Source of the DNA: Adineta vaga
Taxonomy: Eukaryota; Rotifera
Reading direction: 5' to 3'
NCBI GenBank assembly: GCA_021613535.1
Contig: CP075493.1
Span: forward strand, 9,486,001-9,550,000
DNA length: 64,000 nucleotides
This document shows, one piece after another, positions 48,877 to 60,347 of the stretch. Below the pieces are notes generated by a model that saw only the letters and a list, made by a program, of their open reading frames with translations, did not search any database and was not told where the DNA came from. How positions within the stretch are numbered: position 1 is the stretch's first letter; every line of letters begins with the position of its first letter. The translations under genes were made by a program, and so were the position numbers.

Positions 48877-51127
48877 TTATTGATTTTGAAACGATATTTT
48901 CAGGGTTCGAATCATTTCGATGTCTATTCGACGAGTAACTAGCAAAAGAAAAGATTTCATAAATACCAAAAAGATCAGTCCGTAGTTACTTACAGTGGTA
49001 AATCCATATTTTCAACATCACGAACTGTTTGTGGTAGCGGTCTATTTAACGTTTCAGGAAAGATTAATGCAACGATTCCTGCGATAAGAGAAAGAATACC
49101 AAATAATACAATAGGAAAATTAATCCATATACGAGTCTAAATGATAAATAGAAGACTATTATTTATTGATATCAATGAGAAATAGTTACGAGATAATCAT
49201 TTGAAAATGTTCCGAGTATAGCACCAAGACGACCTGTCATAGAACAAATACCTAAACCAGTTGTTCGAACACTTGTTGGAAATAATTCAGTTGAATACAA
49301 ATAAATAATACCAAATGAAGCAGATGCAAAAAATTTCAATGAAATATTAATTAGGAACATAATTGTACGTAATACTAAATAATAAAGATGAAAAGATTTT
49401 CGATTAGTATGAAAAAAGATTTCGTTGACTAACTTGTTGTTTTCTCAGATAGAAAAGATTGAACGGGTATAACAAGTAAAGCTAATAAACCAAATATAGT
49501 CGCAAATGCACAATAAGGAAACTTTCGTCCTAATCGATCAAGAATAATATGAATGAATACATAAGCTAACATTTCCACAAATGCACTAAGTGCAAATGAT
49601 AAATATGGATCAAATTGCCAAGAACCTAGTACAAAAAAAAAACTTTCAATATATTTCACTGACAAATTAAAAATAAGATATTTCTTACCTGTATTTTGAG
49701 ATACACCATAATAAACAAGGTTTTGTACCAACCTATGAGCATAAATATTCTGAAAATTCATGAAAAAAAATTGAAGACAAACCATTGAAAAAATAGATTG
49801 ATTGTAGTAATTCGAATAATTTTTGTTTGAAATAAACTTGTTATTCCTGTCGGAATTGTTTTATCAGCCATATTCTACAAAATAACTAGATAAAAAAAGT
49901 TGTAAAAAGAAAATATTTTTCTCACTTGTTTTTGTGTATCTTTCAATTGTTCATAAGCATCAGAATCGAAATCTTTTTTATTTACTGTAGCAATGTGACG
50001 TAAAATTTGTTCAGCTTCATCATAACGACCTTTGCTAATTAACCATCGTGGACTTTCTGGTAGAATACTTCAAACAAAACAAGATTATTCTAGATAAACA
50101 AAATTAATTTTTCTAAAATATTCACTTACAAATAAAAGAAACAGAAAGGAATCGTAAATAATGTTATGATAAATGTTAAAGATCGCCATGTACGAAAAAA
50201 ATAAGCCATAAATACAAGAAAAAATTCTCCAGAAGTAAAGAAATAATCCATTATCATGCTAACCATCAAACGTTTGTCTGGATTAACTAAAAGTGATTAT
50301 TGTTTTGAAAAAAAATATAGTTCGTTTATAGAAATTCAACTGAAACTCTTACCCATTTCTGAACCAAGTACAAAACCTGATTCAGATATTCCTCGTGTTG
50401 AACAAGCAAGAAGAAAACGAGCAATAATAAATGTAATATAAGATGGCCATATACCAAATCTTATTTGAGGACCAAAAGTACAAAGAAAACCAGATATCAT
50501 CATTAGAATAAAACTAACACTCATGACTGATCGACGACCATATCTATAGGCAAATTCTAAATAAGAATAACACACGAGCATTATTTATACCTGTCAGCCA
50601 TTGTACCAAAGAAAATGGCACCACACATAAAACCAACAAAGTAAATCATTTGAACAGTTGATCGATAACCCACACGATTACAAACCATTGACCACTAAAA
50701 TAATCTTATACTTAATTCATATGTACTTAAGAAATCTAACCTCTTCAACTAATGTTCGTTTGTATACACTACGATCAAAAATATATTTATCACATGTTTC
50801 AAGGTCGTTAATAACTGAATGGTTATTATTTGGTTTGACTTTTCTATAACAACGTTGACATTCTTTGAGAGCTAATAAGTTCTGATGAATTGCACATTCA
50901 TTTTCTGTTGGTTGATAGAATTTTTTGAAGAATTCATTTGACTCATCATTGTATGTATCATCTGTTTTAGTTGGATGATGACAACGAAAATTAGGTGTAG
51001 CAGCTGTAAATGACCACGTATAAACCATAATAGGAGGTATCATATATGTTATACAAATAAAAACAAATTTTACTCTTTGATAATGTCCCCATCCGTTGAT
51101 AGTCGCTAAAAATGTATCAAAATTCAT
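48877..51127 (-). CDS. SLC22-like organic ion transporter (MFS)
   Basis: Multi-exon, about 12 TM. The start at 51127 gives FLATINGWGHYQRVKFVFIC, then a large extracellular loop rich in Cys (NECAIHQNL, ECQRC, ETCDKYIFDRSVYKRTLVEE) as in SLC22 carriers. MFS signatures include DRYGRRSVMSVSF between TM2 and TM3, LPESPRWLISKGRYDEA after TM6, LDRLGRKFPYC, and ELFPTSVRTTGLGICS near TM11. SLC22 proteins move organic cations, anions or carnitine across the plasma membrane; the substrate here is unknown. The obvious stop is TAA at 48990. However, a GTAAGT donor overlaps it, and a 55-nt intron ending TTTTGCTAG leads in frame to a basic tail (TRRIDIEMIRTLK) that stops at 48877; I prefer this longer end. 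Confidence 0.82.
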
Positions 51128-52490
51128 CTAGAATCTTATATCAAATGTATAGAATTTGTATACAAAAAAAGAAAACAAATGAATATCAGTACAATTCTGA
51201 TATCGTCAGAAAAGTTAAGTAACATTGGATAGTTTACTCGTACCATAGTAAGACAAGGATACACTAGAATGTACTATTTACTGATATATCGTTGCTAACA
51301 TTGCCAGACAGATGTTTGTTTGATTAACAAATATTGCTACAGGGATAAGGTCAAAACAACAAGAACGTTTTGTTCTGACGCTACATTTTCCATTGCTATA
51401 TCTATTTCTTCCATACACTGCGTGATCGATAATGATATGTGTTCCTCTCTCTGATATTCTCTTTTTTTCCTTTCTGCCGTTATTTTCTACAAACAGATGA
51501 TTGTACTTTTCTTATCTACTACTTTTGTCGTCTGCGTATCGATCATATGTCGGTACAATGTTTTCCTTTTAATCAACAAATTTTCTTTTTGTAATGAAAA
51601 ATTATATTACTGTTTGAGAAAGAAATAGAAGTATTCAATTAAATTCTTCTCTCTCCTTGTAATATGAACGTCGTCTATTTTCTGTAATCTTAATAATTAC
51701 AATCATCAACACTTGGTAAAATATAAATTGTCGAAAAAATACGAATATTCCATCGATGTAATATTTTCAGCTCTTTATGACGCCCACCAAAGACACTACA
51801 ACACAGAAGATTTCTACAATACACCGAGCTAACGAGAACAATCAGACTTCTATTCAATAATCAAGTCAGAGATGCACGGAGCATAAAAAGAGTTAGATTC
51901 TCACTCTGATGCCGGTGTTTTCTATTCTCGTCTATTGAGTAGAGTGAAAATCAATTATACTTATTTATACTAATGACAACACATCATATGTATATGAATG
52001 TTTCATCAATAGATTTTCGGTAGAGTCAGCTTATTAAGCATGTCGATAGATTAATTGTTACTGTTTTTATAAATTAAAAAAGTAAGATATTTGATACAAC
52101 ACGGAAATATTCATGTATTGGAACGAATTTTTGAAACATATTATGAATAAAAAATTAAAAGCTGATGATGGTATCGCATTTTTGTTCTGTTATTTGTTTT
52201 TTTTTGTTGATGTAACGTTTGAAGAATAAAAACATACGCTATTGGCAACATTAAATTTCGAGTGAAGCGATGGATAAAAGAAAAAGTGCTAGTAAAACAG
52301 CTTTGATTCTACGGCTAGAATGAGAAATAAGAACGCATCACGACGTAAAAAGTACAATGTTTTAAAGCTAAGATCAAAATTCGAAGTACCTTAATAAAAA
52401 TATGAAGGATTTCGTTTTATTTATTGCAATTATGTTCTATTTTCGGTTGTTTATTTATACTTTCTCTTGTTATGTTAGTGATAGAGTAGT
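51128..52490. other. intergenic
   Basis: A 1.36-kb gap with the 5' flank of the transporter and the 3' flank of the hydrolase. No gene or repeat is recognised. Confidence 0.45.
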
Positions 52491-53399
52491 TTATTTTTCT
52501 GTCAACGAACGTTGATGATTGAGAAAGAATTGAGTCCAAAGATATTCTTCCATATCTTTATAATAACTATGTCCTCTATTAGCCATTATATTGATGGTTA
52601 CTGAGCAATGAGCCAATTCAAATAAATCCTTCGCTTTAAGGCAACTCTCTTTATAAGCATCATCCACACCTGTAAGAATATAAATTGGTAATGGTGCAGT
52701 AAGATCTTTAGGTTGTAACATTTTTTCTTCATTGTAACGACCACCAAAACCACCGCAATGATTACAAAGAGCTGCAAATATGGTTCCACCATAATGTACA
52801 GCTACATTTGAACTAAACAAAGCACCATTTGAATAACCCATAAAATAAATTCGATCTGTATTTAATACGTTACTGTACGTAGTTTTCATATAGTTTATTA
52901 TGAAATCAAGATACTCGATATCATTCTTTGGATTTTCTATTTCCCAATACAAATCTCCAAAAGTAAGACGACCATATTGATCACGTAAAGGTCCATTCTC
53001 GTAAAAAGTACCTTGTCCTTGACCAAAAACGACAAGAAAGTTATATTGAGCAGCTAGTTTCAACCAATTAGTTCTAACGAGTGCACAATACCAAGCCGAT
53101 GAATCCAAACCATGATAAAAAATCAATAAAGGCATAGATTTGTCTTCACGCTGATGTATAAATGGTTCGTGAATGACGAAGAAACGTTCTTTGCTACTAT
53201 CTACTTGAAACGTTCGACCAAACTCACTGTGATATTCTTTGTTTTCTTGTTGACTTATATGCCACGCCCATCTTGCTTTATTAATTTGTTCATCATTACA
53301 ATCATCTCTTAACAACCGATAGTTACTCTTCAATTCATTGTCATTCGACAGATTTACTGATGTAAATTCTATTGGAGTGAAATAATCTAACCAATCCAT
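52491..53399 (-). CDS. alpha/beta-hydrolase, PHB-depolymerase/feruloyl-esterase-like
   Basis: A single uninterrupted frame of 302 aa. The core has an oxyanion strand LLIFYHGLDSS, a nucleophile elbow GYSNGA (GxSxG, Ser the predicted nucleophile), an acid Asp candidate in LTGVDDAY, and a catalytic His in NRGHSYY. FAALCNHCGGFG after the elbow and the overall order resemble the PHB depolymerase/LpqC/feruloyl-esterase group. Substrates would be esters of hydroxyacids or plant phenolics. No signal peptide is visible, so it is probably cytosolic unless a leader exon was missed. Lack of introns among intron-bearing neighbours, together with a mainly microbial family, suggests horizontal transfer; this is inference. 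Confidence 0.78.
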   Translation of the reverse strand: MDWLDYFTPIEFTSVNLSNDNELKSNYRLLRDDCNDEQINKARWAWHISQQENKEYHSEFGRTFQVDSSKERFFVIHEPFIHQREDKSMPLLIFYHGLDSSAWYCALVRTNWLKLAAQYNFLVVFGQGQGTFYENGPLRDQYGRLTFGDLYWEIENPKNDIEYLDFIINYMKTTYSNVLNTDRIYFMGYSNGALFSSNVAVHYGGTIFAALCNHCGGFGGRYNEEKMLQPKDLTAPLPIYILTGVDDAYKESCLKAKDLFELAHCSVTINIMANRGHSYYKDMEEYLWTQFFLNHQRSLTEK

Positions 53400-53546
53400 T
53401 TTTAGTTTTTCATCTTTTTCATTTTTTTTTATAGTTTAGACATTGCGTAATTTCACATATTGTTACTAAACTTATGAAACAAAATGACATCACTGTTCGA
53501 TTCAATTCAATTCATTACACCTATTTTTTTCCATTCTTTTCGTTTT

Positions 53547-54112
53547 TTATTGACAAATAATCAAAAGAAGAATATTTATTATTAATAAACAAGGGTATAT
53601 AACAAGACATTTCGCATTATTATACCAAAAATTGCCACCAGTTGCATACCATCCTTGACTACCTGGTGTATAACGATTCGAAGGTCGTTGGTAATTATTA
53701 TTTATATTCGCACTTTGCCAGCCATTATTAGTGTTAGGTAAATAATTTTGTGCTTGATTCGAATTGATAAAGTATCTCGAATTGGGATCGTAACTTATTT
53801 GTGCAATCCCACTTCCACCATTTACACTATTACCACTCGATAAAAAAGTGCCATAATTCGGATCAGATCCAGCTCCTAGACATAAAATACGAACATAGTG
53901 ATTTGAACAAAAAAAAAACTAAAAGGATTTTCACCATAATATGCTGTGCCTGGAATAGAACCACTTGGAGCATTTAACCAAGCATTGTGACGTTGATTGT
54001 AAGATCTAGGATTAGCTGAAAGATTTATTTGACGACGATGACGTTGAATAGATACAGCAATAGATGTACCGAAAGAGAGTATAATGAAAAATAGTAGAGT
54101 TAAATTATACAT
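53547..54112 (-). CDS. small secreted Asn/Gly/Tyr-rich protein
   Basis: Two exons (54112-53935 and 53875-53547) joined in phase 1 over a 59-nt intron (GTGAAA...TGTCTAG), about 168 aa. The signal peptide is MYNLTLLFFIILSFGTSIAV; RHRRQ follows and could be a dibasic cleavage site. The mature part is rich in Asn, Ser, Gly, Tyr and Pro (YQRPSNRYTPGSQGWY, NTNNGWQSANINNNYQ). The frame ends in a hydrophobic Cys-containing C terminus (CLVIYPCLLIINILLL) that could be a GPI signal or membrane tail. It is low-complexity, like matrix, cuticle or adhesive proteins. The family is not recognised. An in-frame ATG further upstream is less likely because it would bury the signal peptide. Confidence 0.6.
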
Positions 54113-54527
54113 TAGATTTGTATGCGAATATATATATATATCGGTCAAGATGGTAGACAGGTCACTTTTGTTTCTGTAGTAGTCCTAGTATTGAATGAGA
54201 AATAAAAAGAATATAACTACTGTTCTTCTTCATTCATTCATTCTTTCTTCCATTTTATACCTTCTTGAAACTCACAGAAAAGAAAAAGAAAAAGAAAAAG
54301 AAAACTATAGTTATAATATTGCCGTCGTCTTGTTCTTATGCTTGAAAGGTTACGACCGTTCTAATGACTATTATAGAGAAATGACGTAGTATATGGCAAT
54401 ATTAAAAGAAAAATCTGAAGTACATATAAATGATTGTTTCATATGACGGCATTTTAGTGATTTATTTAGATTTGAATTTGTAAAAAAATAAATTCACGAC
54501 AAGAATAAAAACAAAACAAGATTTTTA
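54113..54527. other. intergenic
   Basis: A 415-bp gap with a short AAAAAG-type tandem run (54280-54303) and no gene. Confidence 0.5.
54280..54303. repeat. (GAAAAA)n short tandem repeat
   Basis: Four consecutive copies of a six-base A-rich unit in intergenic DNA. Confidence 0.75.
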
Positions 54528-57500
54528 TCAGATTCGATTGAGCTCAATCATTTTTTGAACTTTTCTTATGAGTATTCGTTGCGATCCTAATGTAATCGAT
54601 TTAGTTCCTTTACACATTTTCAATTGATCATCACGTAATGCTGTTGAACATTCTTTTGTATGAAATATATGCATCAAACTATCATCAATTGTGCGAAAGA
54701 CAGTTAGACTTGCTGATTGAACTAATTTATCATAAATTTCTACATCTTCTTTACCCCAACCACTAATTTCGACATTCCAACTACCAATTTGTCCTAAATC
54801 AGCTTTATAAATTCCCAACATACCAAAACCATATTGACGCCAATAACCGATATCATCTTGAATATGAAATGAAGTAAAATTCGATTGAATTTTTGATTTT
54901 TCCCAATAATTTGGATCGTATTGACTGAAAATAATTGGAAAATAAACTTGTTTATTGAAAATAGTATGATGACGTATACGTGGAAATAGAGTGCGTGTAA
55001 AAACCATATCCAAATCAATAAAAAACAATAGATCTGTATCATTGAATCGTGACGCACCAAAAGATCGTGCAAAACCTCGTGTAAAATTACCATTTCCAAC
55101 TTCAATTAAATGTATACGTGGTACTTGATATCGTTTTAAATATTTCTTAACATAATCAGCAATGAGCGACATTCGTTCACCACTATCTTCTGCTGTTTCC
55201 ATTAGAATTATGTAAAGATGTACATTGAGAAGATCCGATTCATTTGAACGCATAACAACATGATCAAAATTTGTTAATAATCGTTTCAGTGTTGGAAGTC
55301 GACCACTCACCGGTACAATCATGTTAATAGGTATTGATGACGAAAGCACATTTTTATGCGTTGAATCAATTCCAAAATTAGATAATATTGCACTTGAATA
55401 TGATGAAGAAATTTCACGAAAATAAAGCGGACGAAATCTTTGCACAACATAAACACGTTTTCGTACGGGAACCTAAAACATATTCAATGTGACTTGCACT
55501 TTGAAAATTTATCTCTGAACTTACCGACATTTTTCTTCCGAGATATTTTCGATAAATAAGAAATAGATCAAGAATATAATTCATACCATATTTTGGTTCA
55601 TATTTATAATATCCATATAGAGTTTTTCTATATTCTAAAAATCGACCCATATTTCGAGAAATCTTATTTACTTCTTCCATATAGGTTCGAACGACTTCAT
55701 CAAAACATTGTTTATATGCTGGTTCAATTGATCGGACAGGTAATTCGTTATTTGCTGCATATTGACTAGCAGTAAATAAAGTATAAATACCTGGTGGAAT
55801 TTTTTCTTTATCAACTATTTTCGAATGATTAGCTAGATTAGACTTCAATATCGATCGAATGGATTCAGGTAAAGGATGAAATGATCGACTGAAATATTCA
55901 TGTAAAACAGTTCGTAATTGACGATCTAAAGAAAGAATAATTTCGAAGACAAAAAATTGAAAAGAATTCATATCATACCGAGAGTTGATGGTTGATGATT
56001 ATTGAGATTGAATAATTCATGTGTTTTATTATACAATGCCATCATCTGTTCAACAATATATTGATCGGAATTACTTAACATTTGATAGAATTGTATTTTA
56101 TTCTTTGGATTCATTTTCGGTTTTTGACTTTTCATTTGATTTTCTATACTTAAAATCTTATCATAAATATCCATTTGATGACGTAATAACATTTTTCGTT
56201 GTTCAAGTTCAATAATTCGTCGTTGTAATGCAAAATTATGTACACGTGTAAATACGCGTATATCTTTTATCGAATGAAGACTAACAGCACGTAATATATC
56301 TGTTGAAACTAAATTTCGTACTCTATAACCATCGGTTTTATTCGGATGATTATAGAGAACATGTTGCATTTCATATGACCATGTACATGATGTATTCGCA
56401 TATTTATGTACACATCGGCCAAGTTCAACATCTTCATGATATGTATAAAAATTTTTTAAACAATTTTTTATATATGGTGTAAAACGAGCTAAAGTTTCAC
56501 GTGATAAAATAATACCTGGTCCACCCATACAGAAATTTTCATTTTCACCTAAAGCTAATTTACCATATTCTTCTTTTGTTCCCATACCAGGTTGACCAAT
56601 GTAATATGGTTTACCTGTATAATAAAAACATGAATAAATATTTTCTGAAAGAAAAACTAAACGATTCTTACTTACGATTATCAATTGAACGGAGTAATTT
56701 TTCTAAATTATCCGTTCGAATATAAACATCATCATCAACACGCATAAACCATTCGAATTTATTCAAGTAATGATCATAAATATATTTCATCATGAGAAAA
56801 GATTTCTTTTGTGGAGGATATGTATCTGTTACGGATGGTAAACTAACAAGATTAATACTTGAATCATTCGTTACTGAACCTTCACTCGAGAAAAATATTA
56901 CTTCTCCAGGTACTTTTTTAGCCCATGTACGCATTACAGTTGGTGCACGTGTAGTTAGAAAATCTTTACTTGTCATAACAGCTATGAGAATTAATTGTTT
57001 ATTTTCGGATACACGTGGTAAATTAATTGGTGCGATTAATAATGTATTCGTTCGATTGGTATTTGAATTTTGTAGAAGATCAATTTCATCAGTTATACAT
57101 CGTTTAATATTACAAACAAAAACAAGACCAACTTGATAACCAATAACAACAGATAGAAGTAAAAGCATTAACGATAACCACCAGGTTGGACCACGAATAT
57201 TGCTAACAATACGATTATTAACCAGTGATGGATGATTTTGACGAATTGTCTTTTTCGATGTCGGGTGAATATTGATCGAATCCTTCGAAGAGAAAAAAAA
57301 AGGCGAAATGACAAATTTCTATTTATAAAAAAATTCATTCAAATTTTCGAAAGAAAAAAGCAATAAACTTACATTAGATGTATTCGATAATAAATCTAAC
57401 TCGATTATTTTACTTTTCTTATTAGTAGAATAGATATAGTTTGAATTATAACCCGATAATCTTTGATGAAAATGTCGATTGTATCCAAGAGAATTTTCGA

Positions 57501-57528
57501 TAGATTGAAAAGTTTTTAAAAAAGCCAT
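54528..57528 (-). CDS. CHSY1: chondroitin sulfate synthase (CHSY1-like)
   Basis: Five exons, roughly 900 aa. A cytoplasmic head, then a type II signal anchor (LMLLLLSVVIGYQVGLVFVC). The N-terminal beta-1,3-glucuronyltransferase half has TRAPTVMRTWAKK, a DxD-type site in FMRVDDDVYIR, CMGGPGIILSRE and YHEDVELGRCV. After a helical linker, YGMNYILDLFLIYRK leads to the C-terminal beta-1,4-GalNAc-transferase half, with the metal site in LFFIDLDMVF and the conserved EISGWGKEDVEIYDK. The enzyme polymerises chondroitin in the Golgi from UDP-GlcA and UDP-GalNAc with a partner subunit. Both DxD motifs are intact, unlike the weakly active CHPF-type partners, so it should be catalytically competent. A short first exon (57528 to about 57370) supplies a polar N terminus. 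Confidence 0.92.
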
Positions 57529-60347
57529 AGGAAATTTGTTTCGTATCGAGGTAGAAGTACTAGTAGCCGAAAATAAATGACGATCGTCGATGATAAGAAC
57601 ATGTCATATACAAACGAAACGTTTTTCTTTTTTTTCTAATCTGAATAGATTAAAAAAAATGAAATATTTTCATAGATAATCGTTGTCGATAGGTGGTCAT
57701 ATTCATTGAATATAAAAGTACTCAGTATGATAGCTTGCTCGAATTATTTACATACGAACAACAGCCGAGGAAAAAAACCCCTGTGATAATATTCAGCTTA
57801 ATCAATAGTAGAAAGAAAGGAATGAGAAAAACTGTATTTCTTAATGTAACAGTTTGCTTTTTTGGCATCCTCACATATGCGCAAACGAATGTAAAATTCT
57901 GTCCAGGTAGGAACATTTAACAGAAACGTAAATGTTCGATGACGATTCTTTAACTAGATACTTTTTGTACGCTTGTAATTCTGAAATTAGAATTGAAATT
58001 TTCCCATTCAATGATATGATTAATTAAAAAAATTGTTTTGCTATTCGAAATTTATGCTTTAAAACTGATAGAAACAACAAAAATAAAGTTGCAAAAACGA
58101 AAAAAGGTAAGATTAGACAGAGAAAAAATAAACCGTTTCTCGATAGCCAAATATGTGCATAAATTACGAAGACTTTCAAGTCTCGTAATATTAGCAAACA
58201 AAAAGCTCAAAAGTAAACTAAAATTCTTTATTAAGCATTCATATTTTTTTCATTTTATTCCGTAATGTAATTATGAAATCTGAGTATAATTAAAATTTCA
58301 GTTCTTTTTTTGTCTACGAACAATCAATAAACTATGTCAACGAACGTTGATCATATCGATTTCTTTCAAATTTGTCTAATCAAATATTTTCAATCTCGTC
58401 ATATCAATATGAAACATACTGTATAATAAAACTACGATGGATCCAAGACAATAGTTATGAAATTTTACTAACCTGTTTAGTTGAATTCTGAATGGATGTG
58501 ATGATTACATTGTTAAATTTTGTTGTTTTGGGTACAATTTTGGCCATATCACCATCAACAAGGCATTATACTTTGGTCCGAAAAAAGAAAGAAATTGAAA
58601 ATAATTACAAAGATCAATTGTCTATGTATATGCGTATACAAATAGGAGAAAAAGATAGATATCTATCATAATCTATTCTCATTCTTCTCCGACACAAAAG
58701 CGATAACCTAAACAAATCTTTTTACATATATATATATCCGGATAATAATAAATATCAGTCGATCATATCGAGAAATAATTACTTTTGTTTATCATTAAGC
58801 ATGTTAGAACATTGTTCTATCAAAGATATTCATAGTTTTCTTTGGTGATTATATCAGTAAAGCTTTACGTTTTTTCTTCTTCTTTATTCTATGTTAATAT
58901 TGTTCTTAAATTATTTTTCTTTTTGCAAACGAATCTTATTGACTTTGGTTGACTGCTATATACATTCGTTTAAATAATATTTCTTTTCTAAATCCTTATA
59001 ATCATACAGTTTGTATGAGAGAGAGACATAGAGTTGGTTACTATTTTCTCACTTCTCTCGAGAAACTGACGAAACATTTGACTTTTTTTCTCTTAATGAG
59101 AAAAGAAGAAACCTGAAAATAACGACGATGACAACGAATATTTATAGATTAATTTTACTTTTTGATCTAAATGTGATTTATTCAAGTAATATTTTATTAC
59201 TTGTGAATTTAAGGTTATATGTATCCAATCTTTTCAGTTTGTGCAAAACATCTCGTTAGAAGTATATTCGATAGAAATATTAAAATTAGAATAGATTTAT
59301 CTAGTGTTGAAAACTATTTTATAGGGTTAAGAATCTTTTCATTACGTAGATTACAAAGATCTCGATATGTGTAAGAAAAAATTACTCACCTATCAGAATT
59401 ATTGCCTGATAATGATGACATTTAGTAACTGAATCTGCACTAATCTAATATACAGAAGAAGAAGAGGAAAGAACAAATACAAGATTTTGCTTCAAAACGA
59501 AATGTGTTTTTCATGTTTTTTAAAGTATCATAAACTTGCGTGAAGATTATGTGTAAAAAATATACATAAATATGTACTAAGCACGATAAAGAAGAAAAAA
59601 AAACTTCAATTAAAACTATATGATATTGAAAGACTGTCATATTCTAGCAGCATTTTGATTTCGATGTCAGATAAAGAAAGTATTAACAAAGATCTCGATA
59701 TTTACAAGACATACTTCTGTTTCGACAGTTGAATATTATAAGATCAGATGTTTTATGATGATCGAAGTCAACGAATTTGCATGATATTAATGGAGATGTA
59801 TAATATTAGGGAGAATACTGTCTTCATGTTTCGATTAAAGAAAAATAAAGTAGAATAAATCTGTCGTCTCAAATATCGTTGGCATTGTTTTTTTTTCTAC
59901 TTATATTTCCTCATAGGTGAGCTAACATTGAGAAGTAAGTAGTGAATTTCTTTTGTTTTATTCGATCAACTTCATAATAAAGTCAGCTTTTTTATTAATC
60001 AATAAAAATGAAAATTTTTCTTCGCTGTTGTGTCAATAAAATCTGAGCTATTTTTTTTTGCTTTTTCTATCGATTTATTTTACTAAAACAAACTGAAGGA
60101 CGCGAAAAAAAATGTACGTAAAAAATGTAACTTTACTACACTTAACGACATAGACACACACACACACACACTTAAGAAATAAAAACAAAGAGATTAAGAT
60201 TATGATAATAGGAAATACATAGAAATAAAACAATCTCACTGCTTAGAAATTATGTTAATGAACTTTTTTTTTCTATACATATGCTGTTTGATAAATTATC
60301 ACGAAGAGGAATCAGACAGATATACTACTGTCGTTTCTATCAACGAG
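57529..60347. other. 2.8-kb intergenic region with possible exon fragments
   Basis: Mostly A+T-rich DNA with a (CA)n run (60153-60171). Two possible short exons are described separately in the findings: a signal-peptide-like frame at 57821-57904 (+) and a spliced 29-codon frame starting at 58547 (-). I see no complete gene. Confidence 0.4.
60153..60171. repeat. (CA)n microsatellite
   Basis: Uninterrupted AC dinucleotides about 180 bp downstream of the MRL gene stop. Confidence 0.9.
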
